From Syncephalastrum monosporum B8922 (Eukaryota; Mucoromycota; Mucoromycetes; Mucorales; Syncephalastraceae), in contig JNEN01001277.1 of assembly GCA_000697355.1 (NCBI GenBank), positions 1-64,000 of the forward strand: a DNA stretch of 64,000 nt. Direction: 5' to 3'. The position numbers were made by a program, and so were the translations under genes. Positions 1 to 11,200 of the stretch are shown piece by piece. Below the pieces are notes generated by a model that worked only from the letters and a program-made list of their open reading frames with translations, made no database searches and was not told the origin of the DNA. The number at the start of each line of letters is the position of its first letter. Position 1 is the stretch's first letter.

Positions 1-44
<44 letters not shown>
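1..44. repeat. Poly-T tract (poly-A on the minus strand) at the window edge
   Basis: There are 44 consecutive T. On the minus strand this A-tract follows directly after a GT donor of the gene at 47-1509, so it lies inside an intron. It is not a telomere and does not look like a retrogene poly-A tail. Confidence 0.8.
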
Positions 45-46
<2 letters not shown>

Positions 47-47
<1 letters not shown>

Positions 48-1509
48 ATCAACTTGACCAACAGCTCGAATGCTTGAATCCAATAAAATCGTTCTTCCCA
101 TCGATGAGGTATAATAGCTGTGCGCTCCAACAAGCACGCCCATCGGTTGTCCATGATCAATGTTGAAAGTAGAGACAGCTTGAATCCGACAAATTGGATG
201 CCAATCAACCGACGTTTTAGGAACGTGGCGTATGCGGCTTGCGGGTAACGCGCCTTTTCATGATGCAGGCAGAGAGCCGTGTACTCCAGTAGTTTGATCG
301 TGTCTTCATTCGTGTGGGTGCTATCGTCCAGACTGAGGGGAGGGAAAAAAGGATGAGCGATGCACTTTCTACTAGTCCAAAGAAATCTTACCCGGACGAC
401 TCAATCAAAACGCGTTCAATCTCATCCACGGTGGTCATACCAATGCCATCCAGCAATTTTCCTGCTTGAGGAATCGCCAAACCCTTCTCGCACCTAATAT
501 ACTTGATTAATGGCGAATGTATATTGTTTCAAATCTTACCAAACAAATGCAACGTTGCCTAAGACGGACGACAAGTACTTGAACAGCGGCACAATGTTTT
601 CAACAAAGGGAGTTCGTTCATTGGTGCGTGTTGGATAGTCAGGCTTCTTGCAATTGGCCGTGAAATCCGTCATAACAAGCCGAATGAGCTCGATCAGGTC
701 TTTATCGTCTTGGGAGACATCATTATCCGAGTCTGTCCACAGCCATGAGCGCCATTCGTTCAAAGGCAGACTAAGCAAATCTTTCAGAAACTGAAAGCCG
801 GCTGGGCGTTTGAGCAACGAAGCATTAGCTGCCTGATCATCCTTGTTCTGCTCATATTGATCAATGAGTTGCTGAGGAGTGTTCATGGTATGGCGATCAT
901 GCATCTTGATCGCGTACAGCGGCGATAGCTTGACGGAATCCGCATCCGACACGTGCGACTTGTGTGTCGAGATGGATGGCTTCATCTGTGGAATGATGCT
1001 GTATGACTTGCTCCCCTTCTTGATCTGGATGCCATCCTGATAAATAAATGACTGAATAAATACAAATATTCTGCTAGTCTTCTTATTGTCCCAATCCAGC
1101 TTACACGGCTGGCAATATTGTCGTCAGCTTTACGCTTCTGGTTTGTCTGTTGGTTGATCGTGATGCATCCGTTCGAATTCCAGGTGTCGGCGATCTTGCT
1201 CGTGCTACTGGATGCAGTAACTGGCTTATCGTTCATCAAATTTGAAAAGGCCTATGAACAAAGTTTATCAGCAACACATAGACACAGATACACACTTACT
1301 TTCAAAGTGGTCAACATATCCTTGGCAAACTTGCTCAACTTCGGCTTGGTGTTCATCAAAGTTATCAAATCGGTCTGTATCAGTTTGACCAGCTCACTGT
1401 TGCAAACAGTGGGATGTTCTTTTCGATACAGGGTAAAAGCTGCATCTAAATCCCACAAGCCTGGCTTTTCTCGGCTAAAGTAATCAAAACCAGATTTGTA
1501 TAATGTCAT
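47..1509 (-). CDS. Unrecognised multi-exon protein, 5' part only (gene runs off the left edge)
   Basis: Five exons join in frame: 1300-1509, 1105-1251, 540-1036, 392-493 and 47-332, giving 414 codons. All junctions are GT-AG and phases match (0, 0, 2, 2). The last visible exon ends at a GTAAAA donor whose A-tract is the poly-T at 1-44, so the gene continues outside the window. The ATG at 1507-1509 is the first in frame, but an upstream exon cannot be excluded. The product is soluble-looking, with a Ser/Thr- and Lys-rich linker near residues 75-125. The C-terminal part of the visible product is hydrophobic and aromatic, with motifs such as LEYTALCLHHEKARYPQAA and HRWEERFYWIQAFELL. I recognise no domain. 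The intact splice structure argues for a real gene rather than a relic, although it sits beside a repeat block. I assign no function. Confidence 0.7.
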
Positions 1510-1621
1510 TTGACGAGAAGGAATGAGACACACAGTAAGAGAAAAAGGTGGAAGTGGAGTTGAGACGCTTGGGTGGGGATTAAATTCCTTTTCTTCCTCT
1601 TATTTCTTTATTTGATTATGC

Positions 1622-2184
1622 CTCACCTACTGGATGCCCTGTTGCTTTTGCCACCACCTCTGCTGTATTCATGCAAGAGCCGGTGGAATCACAAAACAAT
1701 AGACCATCTTTCCATGTTCACCTGCTGGATGCCCTGTTGCTTTTGCCACCACCTCTGCTGTATTCATGCAAGAGCCGGTGGAATCACAAAACAATAGACC
1801 ATCTTTCCATGTTCACCTGCTGGATGCCCTGTTGCTTTTGCCACCACCTCTGCTGTATTCATGCAAGAGCCGGTGGAATCACAAAACAATAGACCATCTT
1901 TCCATGTTCACCTGCTGGATGCCCTGTTGCTTTTGCCACCACCTCTGCTGTATTCATGCAAGAGCCGGTGGAATCACAAAACAATAGACCATCTTTCCAT
2001 GTTCACCTGCTGGATGCCCTGTTGCTTTTGCCACCACCTCTGCTGTATTCATGCAAGAGCCGGTGGAATCACAAAACAATAGACCATCTTTCCATGTTCA
2101 CCTGCTGGATGCCCTGTTGCTTTTGCCACCACCTCTGCTGTATTCATGCAAGAGCCGGTGGAATCACAAAACAATAGACCATCT
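1622..2184. repeat. 95-bp minisatellite array 1 (about six units)
   Basis: A 95-bp unit containing ATGCAAGAGCCGGTGGAATC starts at 1671, 1766, 1861, 1956, 2051 and 2146, an exact 95-bp period with no visible variation in the inner units. The first partial unit carries a variant (CACCTAC for CACCTGC). The array ends sharply at 2184 in GAGCGTGTTATTCG. The repeated 73-residue open frame that crosses it is a by-product: 95 is not a multiple of three, so the frame shifts from unit to unit. I do not call it a gene. Confidence 0.95.
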
Positions 2185-2537
2185 GAGCGTGTTATTCGAA
2201 TCTTTGAAGCTGGTGGGGTTCTCTTGACAGCGTCCGTCAGGTCCCTTTGATCATCCCTTACATGTCACCCTGTTGGATGCCCTTTCACTTTTGCTGCTAC
2301 CTCTTTCTTGGAAGGAGCCAGCAGAATCACAAAATGGAAGACCACCTTCACGCCGAGTGTTTGGCCTTGACCCCTAGTTGTTTCTGCAACTGGCGCCCAA
2401 GGCTTTGGATGTAATGAGAGACCAAAATGACGTTGCCAGTGTTCTCCATCAGTCAGCACATCATGTAAGCTTTACAGTATTAAGTTTGAATCAAATAGCG
2501 TCTCCATTCTTTTTTTTTTTCTCTATTCCCTTAGAAC
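1625..2537. repeat. Segmental duplication, copy A (partner 3946-4857)
   Basis: From the first array unit to the sequence CTATTCCCTTAG the two copies match at a constant offset of 2321 bp, apart from a T-run length difference near 2510-2522. Array, array exit and the 330-bp flank are all shared. In copy A the block is joined directly to the transposase relic at about 2535. In copy B the transposase lies about 750 bp further on. Confidence 0.85.
2265..2350. repeat. Diverged relic of the 95-bp unit downstream of array 1
   Basis: The stretch CCCTGTTGGATGCCC, then CTTTTGC, a run of CT-rich sequence, then AGAATCACAAAATGGAAGACC follows the order of landmarks in the 95-bp unit (CTGGATGCCC, CTTTTGCC, GGAATCACAAAACAATAGACC). 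Many substitutions separate it from the array units. It looks like an older unit left behind when the inner units were homogenised. The same relic lies at about 4586-4671. Confidence 0.6.
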
Positions 2538-3393
2538 GGCAACCATTTCTTCTACAAATAGCAAGTAATGAGAGCAGTTTGTGCCATGTGGCAGTCCCCG
2601 GTCTTTTCCAGAAGCAATAAGACCATACATCGACAGGCAGCCAATCACGCTTAAATTGATACTTCGTTGTGTAGGTACAGTGATATTAGCTGGTGTGCCT
2701 TTCTTAGACCAAGCAACAGGCCGAACCATGTTTTTCAGAAAACCACTTTCGTCTACAAAAACGCATTGTCGCTTAAAATCAATCTTGCGCTCCATGATAT
2801 TATATATTCCACAAATTGTCGTCGTTTTTCAAGAATGTCCTCAGAGTTCCGGGCAGCTACGCGAGCTTGCGTACGAGTCAATGAGAACGACAGTCTCTCT
2901 GTGATATGTCTATAAACCGTTGATTCGTGAATTGATAACCCTTCGAACCCGTCGCAAAGTGAGGTTGTCGCTTCCTTAACAATACAAGTTGGATTCGTTT
3001 CAACGTATTCCTCGAGGAATTGTGAGTGGTCGTCGCTCAGTTTCGCGTCATTTAAAAGAACTGGGCGACTTGCTTTGGGGTGTACTTTGTGAGTGTCCAC
3101 ACAAGAATTTTTGGTTCTATCAAGTCAGATTCTGGGTCTGTCATAAATATTTCTTTCGTCTGCTGTATAGGCATAACGTCCTCATCGTCTGACATAGGGT
3201 CGTCGTCTATCGTTTCCAAACGATATAGCGTGTCAATAGTCACGCCAGTCTCTCCATCAAGTTCTCTATCTAAACCGTCGCGCAGATAGTCTCCTGACGG
3301 AAGATAGTGATAGAATATTATATTGCTGTTTGTCATATGAATTTTCAAAAGAAAGAAAAGTGGATAACAGAAATGGGCAGAGTGGAACAGCAC
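2535..3393 (-). pseudogene. Tc1/mariner-type transposase relic, copy 1 (3' truncated, frameshifted)
   Basis: Read from 3393 downward, an N-terminal frame (about 113 codons) is followed in another frame by a helix-turn-helix-like segment (from about 3100), and then, after a second frame break near 2795, by the start of a DDE domain with VFVDESGFLKNMVRPVAWSK. The frame stops near 2535, where the element is joined to the repeat flank, so the second and third catalytic residues are missing. From 2535 to about 3127 it is nearly identical to copy 2 (5607-6199). It cannot encode an active enzyme. The frame breaks are too close together to be removed by plausible introns (17-29 bp). Confidence 0.85.
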
Positions 3394-3925
3394 ATTCGCG
3401 GACGGAGTTGTCGATTTAATCGCACAACTTTGTTTATTGGACAGTCGAAAAAGTGGATTTGCCCCTCCCCCCAGCTTTGTGTATTTTTAAACGCAAAACT
3501 CTGTACTAGATAACTACATCAAATACGCAGCTGGTTACATATCAGGCAGCTTACGAGCCCGCACGACATGTTTGTAACCAGATAGCATAGTAAGATTACA
3601 GTAAATATACAGGAGAGGAAGGAACGGCAGCAGCGAGCGACGTACTGCAGTCATTATTGCTTACAATACCACTACTCCTGAAAGAAAATAACATAGCAAC
3701 TTTTAAAGGATGGCTGTTACCATGGTGACAGTCCACGTACGCTGATATAGTGAACGAGGGAGCTTGTAATACTCTACAAGCGCTGATGGTCCAATCCAAG
3801 AAGACCACTTCGTTACGCATTTCCGTATTTGGGCAGCACACCGAGTGGTGAATTTACGAGTCACTTCTTTGCCAAAAATTTGGGAGTGACCGCAGCACCT
3901 TTTTTTCTTTTGTTTCTTGCCACAA

Positions 3926-4505
3926 AAGACCATCTTTCCATGTTCACCTACTTGATGCCCTGTTGCTTTTGCCACCACCTCTGCTGTATTCATGCAAGAG
4001 CCGGTGGAATCACAAAACAATAGACCATCTTTCCATGTTCACCTGCTGGATGCCCTGTTGCTTTTGCCACCACCTCTGCTGTATTCATGCAAGAGCCGGT
4101 GGAATCACAAAACAATAGACCATCTTTCCATGTTCACCTGCTGGATGCCCTGTTGCTTTTGCCACCACCTCTGCTGTATTCATGCAAGAGCCGGTGGAAT
4201 CACAAAACAATAGACCATCTTTCCATGTTCACCTGCTGGATGCCCTGTTGCTTTTGCCACCACCTCTGCTGTATTCATGCAAGAGCCGGTGGAATCACAA
4301 AACAATAGACCATCTTTCCATGTTCACCTGCTGGATGCCCTGTTGCTTTTGCCACCACCTCTGCTGTATTCATGCAAGAGCCGGTGGAATCACAAAACAA
4401 TAGACCATCTTTCCATGTTCACCTGCTGGATGCCCTGTTGCTTTTGCCACCACCTCTGCTGTATTCATGCAAGAGCCGGTGGAATCACAAAACAATAGAC
4501 CATCT
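3926..4505. repeat. 95-bp minisatellite array 2 (about six units)
   Basis: The same unit as in array 1 starts at 3992, 4087, 4182, 4277, 4372 and 4467. The first partial unit shows the same CACCTAC variant as array 1, and the array exits into the same GAGCGTGTTATTCG flank. The two arrays are therefore copies made by one segmental duplication, not independent expansions. Confidence 0.95.
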
Positions 4506-4857
4506 GAGCGTGTTATTCGAATCTTTGAAGCTGGTGGGGTTCTCTTGACAGCGTCCGTCAGGTCCCTTTGATCATCCCTTACATGTCACCCTGTTGGATG
4601 CCCTTTCACTTTTGCTGCTACCTCTTTCTTGGAAGGAGCCAGCAGAATCACAAAATGGAAGACCACCTTCACGCCGAGTGTTTGGCCTTGACCCCTAGTT
4701 GTTTCTGCAACTGGCGCCCAAGGCTTTGGATGTAATGAGAGACCAAAATGACGTTGCCAGTGTTCTCCATCAGTCAGCACATCATGTAAGCTTTACAGTA
4801 TTAAGTTTGAATCAAATAGCGTCTCCATTCTTTGTTTTTTCTATTCCCTTAGACAAT
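3946..4857. repeat. Segmental duplication, copy B (partner 1625-2537)
   Basis: Matches copy A at an offset of 2321 bp up to CTATTCCCTTAGA near 4857. Beyond this point copy B continues into about 750 bp that copy A lacks (4858-5606), including the 3' third of the transposase. This copy therefore shows the fuller arrangement at this junction. Confidence 0.85.
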
Positions 4858-5285
4858 TACGACTCGAAATTACACAGTTGAAAATCGGCAACACATTTTA
4901 TAGGATGAATCGCTCCCCATTCAGTAGCCAGCATCTGTACTCATTGCAAACAAAAGACATATTTGGTGCTATGAAAGCCACGGTTATTCTGCTTTAATGT
5001 TCCGAACGTGATCCGATGACCCACCCACCTTGGCTTAATCTGGATTATTAGATGTGTCGTGCTATAATCTTCAAGCATCATCCCGTTTAACACTGCTTGG
5101 CTAAGCTGACATTGAAGAAATAAAAGAAAATTATACTGGATACTTCATACATTCGTACGAGAAACCTATTTGTTTTCTTAGAGCTTTACAAACGCACTCA
5201 AAAAGAGCTTACCTTGGGACAAGGCCAAAAATGTAGACGCACTTCAAATATGTATAGACATTTAATCTTTATTGATATATGCATA

Positions 5286-6199
5286 TCATATGTTTTGCAT
5301 ATTAAGACATTTACAAAAGTAACTCTGTGAACGTCTAATCCACCCACGGCAGTTTTTGGGAGTCACCGTCAAGCTTGCTTCCTTTATACGTTCTGCTAAA
5401 TTTTCGTTGGGTTTCAATGGTGTCTTGCGAACAGCAGACTTGATTTTTGCCCAACACTCCTCAATTGGATTCAAATCTGGCGAGTAGGGAGGTAAAAAAA
5501 GAGCTTCATGCCCACGCTTTTCAATTGCTTGGAGAACTTGTTTGGTCTTGTGAATGCTTGCGTTGTCCATTATAATATACATATTATGAAGCCCAAGTTT
5601 GCGTAGAACGGCAACCATTTCTTCTACAAATAGCAAGTAATGAGAGCAGTTTGTGCCATGTGGCAGTCCCCGGTCTTTTCCAGAAGCAATAAGACCATAC
5701 ATCGACAGGCAGCCAATCACGCTTAAATTGATACTTCGTTGTGTAGGTACAGTGATATTAGCTGGTGTGCCTTTCTTAGACCAAGCAACAGGCCGAACCA
5801 TGTTTTTCAGAAAACCACTTTCGTCTACAAAAACGCATTGTCGCTTAAAATCAATCTTGCGCTCCATGATATTATATATTCCACAAATTGTCGTCGTTTT
5901 TCAAGAATGTCCTCAGAGTTCCGGGCAGCTACGCGAGCTTGCGTACGAGTCAATGAGAACGACAGTCTCTCTGTGATATGTCTATAAACCGTTGATTCGT
6001 GAATTGATAACCCTTCGAACCCGTCGCAAAGTGAGGTTGTCGCTTCCTTAACAATACAAGTTGGATTCGTTTCAACGTATTCCTCGAGGAATTGTGAGTG
6101 GTCGTCGCTCAGTTTCGCGTCATTTAAAAGAACTGGGCGACTTGCTTTGGGGTGTACTTTGTGAGTGTCCACACAAGATTTTTTGGTTCTACCAAGTCA
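5286..6199 (-). pseudogene. Tc1/mariner-type DD34E transposase relic, copy 2 (5' truncated, frameshifted)
   Basis: The C-terminal frame (5867 down to 5286) contains a full DDE catalytic core: VFVDESGF, YIIMDNASIH and SPDLNPIEECW, with 34 residues between the second D and the E, as in Tc1-like enzymes. The upstream frame (about 6172-5825) holds the DNA-binding helix-turn-helix region. The two frames are offset by a break near 5825-5870 that is also present in copy 1. The N-terminal part seen in copy 1 is replaced by unrelated sequence beyond 6199. In life the enzyme would cut and paste its own element. Here it is broken. No terminal inverted repeats were identified. Confidence 0.85.
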
Positions 6200-8221
6200 C
6201 CAAAGCGCCACTCTGTACATTATTTCTTTTTGTGGATTTCTTGATCTGTCCCACGCGGGGGATCAATCTCTGTTTGGAATTCCTGGCTAGATACCTAGGT
6301 GGATGGTATTACGTACCTGCTTAAATGCAATGCGTTCCTTTTCAAACGATCCCTCGCTTTATCTTATCAAACAACGTTTATATTTGGCACATTGGAAGTC
6401 CTGAGAACTAATCACCGTTTTGCGCTGTTTTAACTACTTGCTGGCCACTGCAGACGAGAATGCACTAGAAAAAGGAAACAGACAAAAGAGTAAATCCAGC
6501 AAATATATCATATACGTATGAACAATTAGCAGCTGGATTGAACAAAAGCTGAACGGGTGACGGACCGCCAATATGCATCGCGTCAGACAGATGGATGAAT
6601 ATGCAGTTCCGCGCCATGCTTTGGGGATGAGGCGTCAGTAATGAATCGATGCCACTAGATTCTTGCACAATGATATGTAAAACAGCTCTTCAAAAATCAG
6701 TTTAAGTACATCAAAGAAAAGTCATTGTGCTATCCTACCAGGAAACAAGGCTTGCATATGACCCGAAAAGTAATGCTTCTATGAGAATGGGTTACCACTT
6801 GCACGCCTACGTGAGCGCTAAAAGTGCTGTCATGAAACTGTGATTGTCCCACAGAAAGTACATCGACCGCTAAAAGTAAAGGTGGTACATATTGTCCTCA
6901 ACTGGGTATGAACAAACACATCACTACAGCTTTACATTACAAGTGGATCTGTTTTATGGACTATGGTCTCAAGGTAAGAGTGTTCAGTAGATCTCAGTAG
7001 ATCTCAGCCACTGGCGATACCTTTTGCCTTATCCTCCTTTCTTGTAAACATAGATAATAACACCAGAAATAGGTGCAAAGCATCTGCGAAGGCGGAAACA
7101 TCTTCTGATAATGATGTCCCCAAACACGACGAGAAATGCACCAATGTGCAGCTATTTCACAAATCTTTTACTATGAAGAGTATTGCCATCTAGTAATACG
7201 GTAGACATTTGCATGTTGCATGGTTTTCGTCCAAAGGTGGCACTACTTTCTTCTGTAGTAGAGTATCAGCTGGGGTGCGTAAGGGTATCCAAAGTTGCAT
7301 CTGTCGTTGACTTGAATGTGCCCGTCAATGTATCGACGGGTGACTTTCACAAATAAATAAACAGAAAAATTCGGGCATTGTGAATCTTATCTATCTATCC
7401 ATGTAGGCCCGTAGCAAAGACATAGTTATACTGATGACCTTGGCCTTTACCAGACGGCAAATCCAACTACGGCGGTGAATATATCGCCAGTATAATAGAG
7501 CCCCTGATGCATCGACAATTATTATGTACCATCGGGGAACGATGTGTCTCACTCGAACCGTGGGAAGAAAAAGTAAGGATAGCTACGTACTGCTCAGTTT
7601 ACTCTTTGCATTTGCCGTGGTTTCCTGTGCTTCATGTCACATATCCTCGGCCCCTTCTTTATTCTTATTGTCAATGTTCGTTGGAGGTGCTAACGTGTGT
7701 CATGATGCCTTGAATTAAATTAAAGAAGTATGTAAAAATTGACAGATCTGTCCCCTCGACCAAATGACACAGAATTGGGTGAATGCCAGAGAGATTTTTT
7801 TTTTTTTGATTCATGTATATTTTGTGCGACTTTACTTTTTAAGAAGGCGTATCTTGGAGAAAGGGCGAGCGGGGATAGAATGGGCGAAACATGGGCTGCT
7901 GATGAAATCGAAAGACAGACAGTTTTCTATTACAGATTACAGTGGGAAGGGACGTGTTTAAAAGCGCCAATCATGAGCCGAGCTGGGGTCTGAATGGTAA
8001 TCATTAAAGCAAGAAAGTGGTCATCATGCATAACCTCAGATGGATCATTCATGGCATCTTTTTTGAATGACCGCTGACGGGCATACGCAACGCGCAGCGA
8101 GTGCATAGATTCAAACAGAGCAAGCGGCCGTCCGACCTGCGTCTCTCTTTCTGTTTCTTGCCAATCAGTTCATTATCACGTACATATATCAACAAAGGGA
8201 CCACAGTTACTTTACACCACC
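6200..8221. other. Intergenic, no gene found
   Basis: About 2 kb with only short frames lacking family motifs or coherent splice structure. A near-tandem AGATCTCAGTAGATCTCAG lies near 6988-7006. The last 150 bp hold the presumed promoter of the paladin-like gene, including a TATATATC-like stretch near 8181. No tRNA or rRNA signature was seen. Confidence 0.6.
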
Positions 8222-11200
8222 ATGTCCTCCTACGATCCCGATTCTCCTCCCTCCGCAAGCTCATCCCCAACCTTCACTCAAGAACGGCGCTCGATCGCCG
8301 GCTCACCACACTTACGCCATCGTCGCATAGGGTCGAACGACCGAGCCCTGCCCACCTTTGTACCGCCGCGTATAGTGTAAGTGCATCCATTGCCTCTCGC
8401 TTGGGGTTCGTTCCATTGAACGACATTCTCTAGGGACAAGTCAGCCAGCGACAGCTCTTCTCGACGGACCTCGCTGTCAACAGCTGTGACGAACGCCGTG
8501 ATCGGCCGAAACCTACCGGCTGGCTCAGGATCACCTCTGGCTGGGCGCGCCGCCGTCCCGGTTGGCTCGCCCCCCAAGGATGAGAACAGACGTGCCTTTC
8601 TACGCAGATCCAACGAGACCGATGTCCAGCAGAATTCAGACGAGAGCCCACGGGCGCTGCTCAACGTCGTGACGAGCCTCGTACGATCAAGGCGAGGCAG
8701 TGTACTCGCCCGCAACACGATCCTCAAAATGGATCATTTTCCAAGTGGTAAGTAAAGATCAAAGGAGTATGGATCGGTCAGCTGGGGCCATTCACGCGCA
8801 CCCCATGCATGCACTCATGCTTGCATATCAAACACTCATGCTTTTTCCTTTCTGTCTGTCTTCCGGTGCAGGAACCAACACCAAGCTCGATTTTCATCTT
8901 CAGGGTGCTCCCAACTTTCGGCTGGGCCAGTTGAACGTCTACGGTGTTGCACAGCCAACCGTAAGTTTGATTATCAAGTCTATCATAAGAGTAGGGGTAT
9001 TGATTGTACCCGTTATCTTTGAAATACGTAGGTCATCGGACTCTCGACCATCCTCGCCCTGCTGGACTGTCACCCGCACAGTCGAAAGCGAGCATCATGC
9101 ACCTGGTACGTATCAGCCGCTGCACAGGAAGCGATCAAGACAATCTTATCTAATGTCATTCGTCACAAGGTTCTCCACTCGAGAAGAGCCTTTAGGTTTG
9201 TTCTCGACGCACGAGCGTCCATGCGCCGGCAACTGACACAAACCTCTTTCTTTTTTTCTTTTTTTTCTTTTTTAGTGTACCTGAACGGCTGTCCATATGT
9301 GCTTCGCGAATATGCTAGCCCTATGCAGAACATGAATGCCTTTTTGGGTATCAACGCATCACGACTTGAAAAGGTAGAAGAGCGTCTCAAGAACGACGTC
9401 GTCCGAGAGGCGAGTGGCATGGGCGGCCTCTTGCTCGTACACCATGAACTCTGTAAGTCTCATCTCTTTATACTTTTATACTCGGTACTTGCATATTTGG
9501 ATGTAACATGTCAAAATCATGAAAATAGCTGATGGCACGATTGTACCGTGCTATATTGCCGCCGACCAGGTACAAACGCCCCGAGAAGGTATAACAGACA
9601 TTCGGTCTTTTAATTTGATTTGATTGTGTCTGATAATGCATTGCTAGTATTCGAGAGCTTCCGCCAGCAGGGCTATCGCACAGAGTACTTTCGCATCCCT
9701 ATCTCCCCTGAGCAGGGCCCTGAAGATAATTACTTTGACGACTATGTTCGTGTGATTAAAAATCTTGAACCGAACGACCCACTCATCTTTAATTGCGGCA
9801 TGGGTGCCGTGCGCAGTATGTATCACCCTTCCCCTCCCTTTAAGGTTATCGTGTGGCACACGCTTATCTGTTTACGTTCTAGCCACCGTGGGCATGATCC
9901 TTGCCCAGATCATCCGCCGGACGCAGCTGATCGAACGTGGCTGCCCGGACCCATTTCCCATTCCCGGCTATTCCTATTCCCAAGCCAGCGGTTCGGACGA
10001 TGGCAGTGATAGCCCAACGCGTACCATGTCACCGGACCTTGTCCGAGGCCTGGAGGAAGCCGACTCGGTGAACACTCAGAACCGAGCACTGATGCGTCTC
10101 GTCTATGTGCTAGAACGAGGTGAGTAGAAGGTCAAAAGTGGGGAAGGACGGAAAATGCTCATTTTATCTATAGGTCTCGACTCCAAAATGTCATCACGAT
10201 CTGCCATCGAATGGGCATTTGAGCGAACCAACCTCGTGGAAAACCTCAAGGAAGCAATTTTGGGTAACTACCGCTGCATCGTTTCTTTGACGTCGGTGCT
10301 TGACAGTGGTTCTTACAGCAAGAAGTTGATGGACGAAGTCATCGATCAATGTAAGTTCATGTGGACTGTTCCCACGGATGGAAGATTCACCCCTCTCCTT
10401 TATTTTTATCTTAGCGGATGCGGTCGTCAATTTGCGCGAGGATATTCTGATGAACCGGGTGCGACAAACGAAGCAAAGCGCGTCTGACAACGACACCTTC
10501 TTGTCCAAGGCGCTCTCTGGGCTGCAGCGCTATTTCTTCTTGCTAGCCTTCACCTCTTACATCAACGAGTCGGCTGATACCCGCTTTGAGACGCGTTTCT
10601 CTTCCTGGGTCAAGGCACGCACCGAGATCTGGACCATGCTCCAACACATCCGTCGCAAGGGCCCGCAGCTCTACCTTTTCCGGCCCGTGGATGACCTCCG
10701 CAGTCTGAGCGGTCGGGACGGCCCGGTGGACAAGCGGGAGCGTCTCGGACGGCGTGGGCCCCTTGGTTTTGGTCAAAGTATGTTTGAGATGGTGGGCGCA
10801 GGCAATCAGGGCGGCATCGTAGCCGGCGAAGTGGAAGAGTTCATTCTCAAGGTAAGAAAACACCAAGGAAGGGGCATTGAGAGAGAGAGTGAGAGAGGCA
10901 CACACTTTGTCTGACGCTTGACAACTATATAGAGCCGGACAGGCGTCGTCTTGACATCTCAGACCATCCTCAAGGTGGATTTCTGGCGCATCAGCCACCT
11001 GGATGCTGTGGATCAGGAGCAAGCCATGGAGCTCCCCACGCCGGGTATTGGCGACCACGATGCGAAAAAGGAGCTCAGAAATCAGATGCATCACACGTTC
11101 TACATCGATGGCGCTTCCAACTTCCGCCGGATCGACCACACCCGCGTCTATGGAGTGGCACAGCCTACCGTGGATGGCCTCCGCAAGGTCATGCGGCAGC

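Noticed and set aside
1..44. Telomere or retrogene poly-A tail
   Set aside because: A pure T-run without a telomeric motif. It follows a GT donor of a spliced gene, so it lies within an intron.
1573..2177. Series of overlapping 73-residue frames across the 95-bp array
   Set aside because: They only reflect the repeat unit read in shifting frames; 95 is not divisible by three and no common protein results. The same holds for 3992-4498.
3052..3128. Short introns to explain frame breaks in the transposase relic
   Set aside because: Possible GT...AG pairs would be 17-29 bp, far below the 50-90 bp seen elsewhere here. Real frameshifts are more likely.
1622..4505. Possible CRISPR-like array
   Set aside because: The 95-bp units are contiguous with no variable spacers, and the genome is eukaryotic.
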